Assembly (NCBI RefSeq): GCF_934307085.1
Contig: NZ_CAKRCF010000037.1
Span: 1-28,641, forward strand
DNA from: an uncultured Anaerobutyricum sp.
GTDB taxonomy: Bacteria; Bacillota; Clostridia; Lachnospirales; Lachnospiraceae
DNA length: 28,641 bases
Reading direction: 5' to 3'
Of this stretch, positions 23,370 through 28,641 are shown one piece after another. Position 1 is the stretch's first letter. Each line of letters begins with the position of its first letter. A program made the position numbers and the translations under genes. Below the pieces are notes generated by a model. It made no database searches and was not told where the DNA came from. It was given only the letters and a program-made list of their open reading frames with translations.

Positions 23370-23398
23370 TTGTATTAGCAATATTTCTGTGGTAGAAT
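23370..23398 (+). promoter_or_regulatory. Promoter of the FeoA-like gene
   Basis: TTGTAT (23370-23375), 17 bases, TAGAAT (23393-23398), 26 bases before the ATG. Confidence 0.5.
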
Positions 23399-23424
23399 AG
23401 TATAAAAAGAGGAGGGGATTATTC

Positions 23425-23637
23425 ATGTATTCATTAGTAGATGCATCTTTAAACACACTGTATACTATCAAGTGGAATATCTGCAGTGACGAGAAGATGT
23501 CATTATTAGAAAAACTGGGGTTAGTACAGGGAGCAAAGGTAAGTGTGATTGCTTCCTATTTTGGAAATGTAATCGTATCGGTCAATGGAAAAAGAATTGC
23601 AATAGAGAAAGATACAGCAGAAAGGGTGAAGGTTTAA
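23425..23637 (+). CDS. FeoA-domain small protein
   Basis: ATG 23425 follows GAGGAGGGG. The 70 residues have the SH3-like FeoA plan: a turn with LLEKLGLVQGAKVSVIASYFGNVIVSVNGKRIAIEKDTAERVKV, matching the E-LG-x-x-G-x-x-V...G-x-x-x-A-x-x-x-x-x-A-x-x-I/V pattern. FeoA assists the FeoB ferrous-iron transporter, or forms the C-terminal domain of DtxR-type regulators. Here no feoB is adjacent and the gene is solitary, closed by a foldback element. The iron role is therefore only suggested. Confidence 0.8.
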   Translation: MYSLVDASLNTLYTIKWNICSDEKMSLLEKLGLVQGAKVSVIASYFGNVIVSVNGKRIAIEKDTAERVKV

Positions 23638-23640
23638 AAT

Positions 23641-23932
23641 TTGATTTTGCCGCAGGCAAAGTTGACGCTGCTGTGGAAAAGTGATGGTTGGATTGCCAGA
23701 AAAGTTATCAAGAAGAATCCCTAAAAAATTTATTGATTTTGTTCCGTTGTGCTAAACGCTCCATTTTGCCCAATAAAGCAGAAACTTCGCAGAAACGAAT
23801 GCAAAGTTTCTATGGTCAAAATTCCGCAGCACAAAGTCACAAAATTCAATAAATTTTTTAGGGGTTCTTTTCCGTATTTTTTGAGCAATCCGATAGAATA
23901 TACGCCTATAGCGGCTGGCTGTTTTGAATTCT
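23641..23932. repeat. Long foldback element, copy 2
   Basis: It matches copy 1 (20485 onward) through left flank GTGATGGTTGGATTGCC, the core 23713-23868 and right flank TTTTTTGAGCAATCCGATAGA to GAATTCT. Core differences are few (for example GAATCCCT for GAACCCCT) apart from a loop deletion of about 46 bases. The arms again pair with each other. It begins three bases after the FeoA-like stop, as copy 1 begins right after the permease stop. The rest, 23933-24130, shows only AT-rich DNA. Confidence 0.8.
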
Positions 23933-24130
23933 ATCCAGTAGCCAATGAACAGCTACCAGAAAAAGATTTGTTGTATAAATTTGTATGAAAATCTATTTTG
24001 TAATTTGCGATATAATAGGTATTAAAAATAAGAATTGTATATTATAATGGATTCGATAAAGAGAAATAAAAAAGATACGAATGTACTTTTAAGAAAATGG
24101 CTTCGAGAGAATTTGTAGGTGAAACGGGGC

Positions 24131-24147
24131 ATTTTCAAACACGTTCT
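24131..24147 (+). repeat. Dispersed motif TTTTCAAACACG, copy 3
   Basis: ATTTTCAAACACGTTCT, 34 bases before the YitT-family start; it is related to the copies at 11744 and 23131. No convincing -35 for the next gene is visible, although a TATAAT occurs at 24159-24164, too close to the ATG. Confidence 0.4.
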
Positions 24148-24181
24148 TGGAAAGTACATATAATGGACAGGAGGATTTTAT

Positions 24182-25156
24182 ATGAAGAAAGTACCAATAA
24201 AAGAATTGAGAGAAGATTTAAAAGAAGAACTCAAAGAGGAACTGGTTCCGGATTCAGAGATTCTTGATAAACAGAGGATGGGAGAGGAAATGTATCATAA
24301 GTTAGAAATTCGCAGAGATGTGAAGGATTCGATTGTGGTTATTATTGCCTCGATTTTGTATGCGATAAACGTTAATGTTTTTGTTAATGCGGGAAATCTA
24401 CTTCCGGGTGGAGCAACTGGAATTTCTCTGCTGTTACAGCATATTTGCAGGACATTTTTGCATATCAGTGTGCCATATTCATTATTCAGTATTCTTCTTA
24501 ATGCAGTTCCGGCAACGATATGTTACCGGGTGGTCGGTAAAAAGTATACGCTTCGTTCAGTTCTTTGCATTTTTGTAATGAGTATTGCCGTCGATATGAT
24601 TCCGTCTCATTTTATAACGAATGATTTACTGTTGATTGCGATTTTTGGTGGAATTATTAATGGCGTTTTGATTGCACTGATTTTAAATAGCCATGCGACA
24701 AGCGGTGGAACGGATTTTATCAGTATGATTATTTCTAAGAAAAAGGGAATCAGTGTGTGGAATTACATTTTCATGGGAAATGTAGCCGTTCTTTTGATTG
24801 CAGGATGTATTTATGGTATGAATGTGGCATTATATTCTATTATTTTCCAGTATGCATCCACACAGATGATTAATATGATGTACAAGCGATATGATAAGGA
24901 TACCTTATTTATTATCACGAAGAAACCAGATGAGGTTTACAATATTATTCTGAAAAAGACAAACCACGATGCCACTTTATTTAAGGGGGTAGGCTGTTAT
25001 AAAAATGAGGAAAAAGCGATGCTTTATAGTGTGGTGAACTCGGATGCGACAAGAGTAGTTATCATGGATATTAAAAAGGAAGACCCGGATGCATTTATCA
25101 ATTATTTTGGTTCAAAAGGAGTTCGTGGAAAGTTCTACTATCAGGAAGAGGAATAA
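24182..25156 (+). CDS. YitT family membrane protein with DUF2179 domain
   Basis: ATG 24182 follows ACAGGAGGA. The 324 residues start with a charged cytoplasmic extension of about 50 residues (KELREDLKEELKEELVPDSE), longer than in many relatives. Five or six transmembrane helices follow: VVIIASILYAINVNVFV, then the family signature NAGNLLPGGATGISLLLQH, then GIINGVLIALILNSHATSGGTDFISM. The C-terminal DUF2179 domain runs DTLFIITKKPDEVYNIIL, then TLFKGVGCYKNEEKAMLYSVV and KKEDPDAFINYFG. Relatives are suspected transporters, but the substrate is unknown. It lies directly upstream of the sulfur operon but has a separate transcription start (see 25184). Confidence 0.92.
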   Translation: MKKVPIKELREDLKEELKEELVPDSEILDKQRMGEEMYHKLEIRRDVKDSIVVIIASILYAINVNVFVNAGNLLPGGATGISLLLQHICRTFLHISVPYSLFSILLNAVPATICYRVVGKKYTLRSVLCIFVMSIAVDMIPSHFITNDLLLIAIFGGIINGVLIALILNSHATSGGTDFISMIISKKKGISVWNYIFMGNVAVLLIAGCIYGMNVALYSIIFQYASTQMINMMYKRYDKDTLFIITKKPDEVYNIILKKTNHDATLFKGVGCYKNEEKAMLYSVVNSDATRVVIMDIKKEDPDAFINYFGSKGVRGKFYYQEEE

Positions 25157-25183
25157 AAAAAATAAAAAATCATATATTTCCTA

Positions 25184-25212
25184 TTGACATAGTAGGATAC
25201 ATCTGGTATGAT
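25184..25212 (+). promoter_or_regulatory. Promoter of the cysteine/homocysteine operon
   Basis: TTGACA (25184-25189), 17 bases, TATGAT (25207-25212). The predicted start is near 25219, which gives a leader of about 180 bases with the cysteine-rich ORF inside. Confidence 0.82.
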
Positions 25213-25256
25213 AAGCCCATGAAACAAAGAAACACAAAACAAAGAGAGGTGCAGAC

Positions 25257-25343
25257 ATGGATTTAGTAACTTCAAAGAGAAGATTCATACATAAGGATGA
25301 TCGAATGTGTATGTGCTGCTGTTGTTGTAAAGAGAACATTTAA
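25257..25343 (+). CDS. Cysteine-rich leader peptide (28 codons, CMCCCCC)
   Basis: ATG 25257 follows AGAGAGGTG at about seven bases. The peptide starts MDLVTSKRRFIHKDD, continues RMCMCCCCCKENI and stops TAA at 25341-25343. Six of nine consecutive residues (17-25) are cysteine, encoded by TGT, TGC, TGC, TGT, TGT, TGT. It lies in the transcribed leader of metY-cysK, 55 bases before metY. Polycysteine leader ORFs are known in mycobacteria as cysteine-sensing attenuators; here the downstream genes make cysteine and homocysteine. No intrinsic terminator or clear anti-Shine-Dalgarno hairpin lies between it and metY. It may act by ribosome stalling coupled to Rho or mRNA stability, or the peptide may itself be a small metal-binding product. 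Confidence 0.75.
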   Translation: MDLVTSKRRFIHKDDRMCMCCCCCKENI

Positions 25344-25398
25344 TTAGAAATTTAAAGATTAAAATATAAAGAGTACATAATATATGGAGGATAAAAAA

Positions 25399-26709
25399 AT
25401 GGCAAAGAAAACATATAAGGATAGAGATTTTAAATTTGAAACATTACAGTTACACGTTGGACAGGAAAGTGCAGATCCTGTAACAGATGCAAGAGCAGTA
25501 CCAATTTATCAGACTTCTTCTTTTGTGTTCCATAATTCACAGCATGCGGCAGACCGTTTTGGTTTAAAAGATGCAGGTAACATTTACGGAAGATTGACAA
25601 ATCCTACAGTAGATATTTTCGAGCAGAGAGTTGCAGCTCTTGAAGGTGGTGTTGCAGCATTAGCAACAGCTTCCGGAGCAGCGGCAGTAACATACGCAAT
25701 CCAGAACGTAGCTTTAGCAGGTGACCACATCGTAGCAGCTAAGAACATTTACGGTGGAACATATAACTTACTTGCTCATACGTTAGTAGATTACGGTGTG
25801 GAGACAACATTCGTTGACCCATTAAAACCAGAAGAGTTTGAAGCAGCAATCAAGGAAAACACAAAGGCCTTATATATCGAAGCACTTGGTAATCCAAACT
25901 CTGAAGTAACAGATATCGAAGCAGTAGCAGAAATCGCTCATAAACATAACATTCCATTGTTGATTGATAATACATTCGGAACACCTTATCTGTTAAAGCC
26001 ATTAGAGCATGGTGCAGATATCGTTATCCATTCTGCAACGAAGTTCATTGGTGGTCATGGAACAAGTATTGGTGGTGTTATCGTAGACGGTGGTAAGTTT
26101 GACTGGAAAGAATCTGGTAAGTTCCCACAGCTTACAGAACCAAACCCAAGTTACCATGGAATCAGCTTCGTAGATGCAGCAGGTCCAGCAGCATTCGTTA
26201 CAAGAATTCGTGCGATTCTTTTAAGAGATACTGGAGCAACACTTTCTCCGCTTCATGCATTTATTTTCTTACAGGGATTAGAAACTCTTTCCTTACGTGT
26301 AGAACGTCATGTGGAGAATGCTCTTAAAGTTGTAGAGTACTTAAAGAATCAGCCATTGGTGGAGAAGATTAATCATCCTTCTGTATCTGAAGATCCTGAA
26401 CAGCAGAGATTATATAAGAAATACTTCCCTAACGGTGCAGGTTCTATTTTCACATTTGAAATCAAAGGTGATGCTGAGACAGCAAGAAAGTTTATCGACA
26501 ATCTGGAATTATTCTCCTTACTTGCTAATGTAGCTGACGTTAAATCTCTTGTAATTCATCCAGCATCTACAACACATGCAGAGCTTAACGAAAAAGAGCA
26601 GGCAGATCAGGGAATCAAACCAAACACAATCCGTTTATCTATCGGAACAGAGCATATCGACGATATTATTGAAGACTTAGATGAAGCTTTCAAAGCCGTA
26701 GCAGAATAA
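25399..26709 (+). CDS. metY: O-acetylhomoserine sulfhydrylase (MetY-type)
   Basis: The start is ATG 25399. An in-frame ATG at 25384 lies in the ribosome-binding site TGGAGG and is rejected. The 436-residue protein is a gamma-family PLP enzyme of the Cys/Met metabolism class. It shows FETLQLHVGQE, PIYQTSSFVFHN, YGRLTNPTVDIFEQRVAALEGG, LIDNTFGTPYLLKPLEHGADIVIHSATKFIGGHG (Lys215 forms the Schiff base), and SRLSIGTEHIDDII-like ending IRLSIGTEHIDDIIEDLDEAF. The length (about 430) and the SGAAAVTYAIQN segment fit O-acetylhomoserine sulfhydrylase rather than cystathionine gamma-synthase (about 380). It converts O-acetylhomoserine and sulfide to homocysteine, and it can also act on O-acetylserine. 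It is cotranscribed with cysK. Confidence 0.93.
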   Translation: MAKKTYKDRDFKFETLQLHVGQESADPVTDARAVPIYQTSSFVFHNSQHAADRFGLKDAGNIYGRLTNPTVDIFEQRVAALEGGVAALATASGAAAVTYAIQNVALAGDHIVAAKNIYGGTYNLLAHTLVDYGVETTFVDPLKPEEFEAAIKENTKALYIEALGNPNSEVTDIEAVAEIAHKHNIPLLIDNTFGTPYLLKPLEHGADIVIHSATKFIGGHGTSIGGVIVDGGKFDWKESGKFPQLTEPNPSYHGISFVDAAGPAAFVTRIRAILLRDTGATLSPLHAFIFLQGLETLSLRVERHVENALKVVEYLKNQPLVEKINHPSVSEDPEQQRLYKKYFPNGAGSIFTFEIKGDAETARKFIDNLELFSLLANVADVKSLVIHPASTTHAELNEKEQADQGIKPNTIRLSIGTEHIDDIIEDLDEAFKAVAE

Positions 26710-26724
26710 TAGGGGGCGCTTATC

Positions 26725-27654
26725 ATGGCAAAGGTTTATAAAGGAATTCAGGAATTAATTGGAAACACACCTTTAGTTGAGGCGGTAAATTTAGAGAAAA
26801 AGTTAGGATTAAAAGCAACATTATTATTAAAACTTGAATATTTTAATCCAGCAGGAAGTGTAAAAGACCGTATCGCAAAAGGAATGATTGAAGATGCAGA
26901 AAAGAAAGGTCTTTTAAAGGAAGGTGCAACAATTATCGAACCTACTTCTGGTAACACAGGAATCGGTTTAGCGGCAATTGCAGCTGCAAAAGGTTACAAA
27001 GCTATCTTTACTATGCCAGAAACGATGAGTGTTGAAAGAAGAAATATTTTAAAAGCTTATGGTGCAGAAATCGTTCTGACTCCAGGTGAAAAAGGTATGT
27101 CTGGAGCCATTGCAAAGGCAGATGAGCTTGCAAAGGAGATCCCAGGAAGCTTTATTCCAGGACAGTTTGTAAACCCAGCAAACCCTGCAACACATAAAGC
27201 AACAACTGGTCCGGAAATCTGGAATGACACAGAAGGCAAAGTAGACATTTTCTTAGCAGGTGTTGGTACAGGTGGAACAGTTACCGGTATTGGAGAATAC
27301 TTAAAAGAACAGAACCCAGATGTGAAAGTTATTGCAATCGAGCCAGCAACATCTCCTGTATTATCACAGGGACATGGCGGAGCACATAAGATTCAGGGAA
27401 TCGGTGCAGGATTTGTTCCAGATGTATTAAATACAAAGATTTATGATGAAGTTTTCCCAGTAGAGAATGAAAAAGCATTCGAATACGGAAAAGAACTTGC
27501 AAAAGCAGAAGGAATTATTACAGGTATTTCCTCAGGAGCGGCATTATATGCAGCAGTAGAAGTTGCAAAACGCCCGGAGAATGAAGGAAAGACTATCGTG
27601 GTGCTTCTTCCAGATAACGGAGATAGATATTACTCAACAGCATTATTTCAGTAA
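26725..27654 (+). CDS. cysK: Cysteine synthase A (O-acetylserine sulfhydrylase)
   Basis: ATG 26725 follows AGGGGGCG, 15 bases after metY. The 309 residues are full length: ELIGNTPLVE, Lys47 in NPAGSVKDRIAKGMI (PLP lysine), EPTSGNTGIGLAAIAAAKGY (substrate carboxylate loop), TMPETMSVERRNILKAYGAEIVLTPG, GVGTGGTVTGIGEYLKE (phosphate-binding glycine loop), and IQGIGAGFVPDVL. It makes cysteine from O-acetylserine and sulfide. With MetY it draws on the same sulfide pool. Both would be controlled by the polycysteine leader, since no second promoter is visible. Confidence 0.96.
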   Translation: MAKVYKGIQELIGNTPLVEAVNLEKKLGLKATLLLKLEYFNPAGSVKDRIAKGMIEDAEKKGLLKEGATIIEPTSGNTGIGLAAIAAAKGYKAIFTMPETMSVERRNILKAYGAEIVLTPGEKGMSGAIAKADELAKEIPGSFIPGQFVNPANPATHKATTGPEIWNDTEGKVDIFLAGVGTGGTVTGIGEYLKEQNPDVKVIAIEPATSPVLSQGHGGAHKIQGIGAGFVPDVLNTKIYDEVFPVENEKAFEYGKELAKAEGIITGISSGAALYAAVEVAKRPENEGKTIVVLLPDNGDRYYSTALFQ

Positions 27655-27712
27655 CTTCTGATTGAATAAAATATTTCTATTATTGTATTATAAATTCAGG
27701 TGAGTACCTACT

Positions 27713-27746
27713 GGCAGTTAGGCTGAAAAGTCTGACTGCCTTTTTT
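27713..27746 (+). terminator. Intrinsic terminator of the sulfur operon
   Basis: GGCAGTTAG / TCTGACTGCC-type stem (27713-27740) followed by TTTTTT. Confidence 0.88.
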
Positions 27747-27785
27747 GTAAAAGGAAAAACGGTTTTGCGAAGAAGGGGAAGAAAT

Positions 27786-28358
27786 ATGAATATTACAGTT
27801 TATCTTGGAGCGAATGAGGGCAATGACCAGAAGTTAGGGACAGCTGTTCAAGAATTGGGACAGTGGATTGGAGTAAGTGGCAATGCATTGATTTATGGAG
27901 GTTCTAAAACAGGTTTGATGGGCGAAATCGCCAAAAGTGTTTTGGAAAACAATGGAAAAGTAATAGGTATTGAGCCGCAGTTTTTTATAGATGCAGGTGT
28001 TCAATGTAATGATTTGACCCAATTAATTGTAACGAAGGATATGGCGGAAAGAAAAGCAAAAATGATAGAATTAGGAGATGTATTTATTGCTTTTCCAGGA
28101 GGAACGGGAACATTAGAAGAAATTTCAGAGGTAATGTCGAAAGTGTCACTTGATCAATTGGATTCTCCATGTATTCTTTATAATCTGGATGGATATTATA
28201 ACAGTTTGAAAGAATTACTTGTACATATGATAGAAAAAGGATTATCCTCTAAAGAACGTCAGCAGGGAATTTATTTTGCAGAAAATCTTGATCAGATTAA
28301 GCAGATTATTAAAGCATATTATATTGCAAAAGATGTTTCTAAAAAGCTTTGTCGGTAG
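27786..28358 (+). CDS. LOG family Rossmann-fold protein (TIGR00730 type)
   Basis: ATG 27786 follows AAGGGGAAG; an in-frame upstream TTG is not needed. The 190 residues carry NITVYLGANEGN, LIYGGSKTGLMGEIA and the family signature AFPGGTGTLEEISEVMS, with DMAERKAKMIEL before it. LOG proteins hydrolyse nucleoside 5'-monophosphates at the N-glycosidic bond (plant members release cytokinins). In bacteria the role is a purine salvage or housekeeping phosphoribohydrolase. The substrate is not known here. Confidence 0.92.
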   Translation: MNITVYLGANEGNDQKLGTAVQELGQWIGVSGNALIYGGSKTGLMGEIAKSVLENNGKVIGIEPQFFIDAGVQCNDLTQLIVTKDMAERKAKMIELGDVFIAFPGGTGTLEEISEVMSKVSLDQLDSPCILYNLDGYYNSLKELLVHMIEKGLSSKERQQGIYFAENLDQIKQIIKAYYIAKDVSKKLCR

Positions 28359-28641
28359 TTCTACATGGTGGAAATTGCAAAGAATGTGTAGCAATTCACA
28401 GGGCACATCAGGAGCAAGTTCCAAATTGTATGCGATGGATGTTAAACTGTTTAGCTAGGAAAACTAGAAGTTATTAGGAAAATATTGGATGAGATTGAAT
28501 GAAAAATGATAAATAAATAACAATTTAATGAGTTGGATATGGAGTGTAAATGATAAAAATACAAAAAAAGTACAATATCTAGTGCTTTTTGAGAAAATGA
28601 AAAAATCTTCAAAAAAAGCTTGACGCAAGTGCCCTGTTATG
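28359..28641. other. Intergenic end of window
   Basis: No gene is secure. A 40-odd-codon frame overlapping the end of the LOG gene (to TAG near 28473) encodes a Cys/His-containing run (VVLHGGNCKECVAIHRAHQE) without a convincing start. TTGACG at 28620-28625 could be a -35 element whose -10 lies beyond the window. There is no terminator with a U tract after the LOG gene. Confidence 0.3.

Noticed and set aside
23749..23988. 79-codon ORF inside foldback copy 2
   Set aside because: Runs from the hairpin into flanking DNA and has no ribosome-binding site or homologous frame in copy 1.
24047..24118. Short ORF MDSIKRNKKDTNVLL between foldback copy 2 and the YitT gene
   Set aside because: Only 23 codons, no ribosome-binding site, TATAAT immediately overlapping the start; treated as chance.
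25157..25383. SAM riboswitch or T-box upstream of metY
   Set aside because: The transcribed leader is about 180 bases, lacks the paired helices and T-box sequence and has no terminator; only the polycysteine ORF stands out.
1..28641. CRISPR array, rRNA, tRNA, prophage structural genes
   Set aside because: No regularly spaced repeats, no rRNA or cloverleaf-like segments, and no phage genes seen on either strand.

Overview
The window reads as chromosomal DNA of a low-GC Gram-positive gut anaerobe of the class Clostridia, most probably family Lachnospiraceae. I infer this from the AT-rich composition, the strong AGGAGG-type ribosome-binding sites, canonical TTGACA/TATAAT promoters, and gene content (DegV, DUF1836, DUF134-NifX fusion, YitT/DUF2179, Cof-type HAD pairs, MacB/FtsX exporter). 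Genus cannot be fixed by eye.

Layout. 1-400 is the receiver-domain tail of a protein that starts outside the window. 500-4600 is a very AT-rich, decaying accessory region. It holds small orphan genes (one DUF7336-like), an internally deleted insertion sequence that keeps both ends, an IS91-type transposase fragment fused to the tail of an XRE regulator, an ATPase-CYTH gene with its CYTH domain deleted out of frame, and a glycine-zipper remnant. 4593-9400 is ordinary: a NapH-like 4Fe-4S membrane protein, a divergent DegV/DUF1836 pair, a DUF134-NifX metallocluster protein with a palindromic operator on its promoter, and a MarR-membrane protein operon with its own palindrome. 9600-11520 holds a Lar-like zinc-ribbon protein, a secreted Ig-like protein and a DUF3592 protein whose 5' end is out of frame at a run of eight A. 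12033-15138 is a complete phosphorelay (membrane hybrid kinase with REC and HPt, overlapping a LuxR-type response regulator). 15225-16865 holds two tandem HAD phosphatases. 17418-20480 is a MacB/FtsX-type ABC exporter. 20983-23127 is a three-gene cell-surface sigma operon: a membrane-anchored putative anti-sigma protein, an ECF sigma factor, and a small protein that duplicates the anti-sigma C-terminus. 23425 is a FeoA-like protein and 24182 a YitT-family membrane protein. 25184-27654 is a sulfur-assimilation operon (MetY-type sulfhydrylase and CysK), preceded by its own promoter and a 28-codon ORF with a run of five cysteine codons. 27786 is a LOG-family hydrolase.

Most interesting points: (1) the polycysteine leader ORF in front of the cysteine/homocysteine synthesis genes, a candidate cysteine-sensing cis regulator with no visible intrinsic terminator; (2) two copies in the same orientation of a 300-400 bp foldback element bracketing the sigma/anti-sigma/FeoA block, plus an unrelated perfect 33-bp-arm foldback at 16885-17012; (3) the stand-alone duplicate of the anti-sigma C-terminal module after the sigma factor; (4) a well-formed internal ribosome-binding site and ATG inside the DUF134-NifX fusion, which could yield a separate NifX-like protein; (5) the A8 frameshift in the DUF3592 gene. 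Protein family names come from motif recognition only; no database search was possible.
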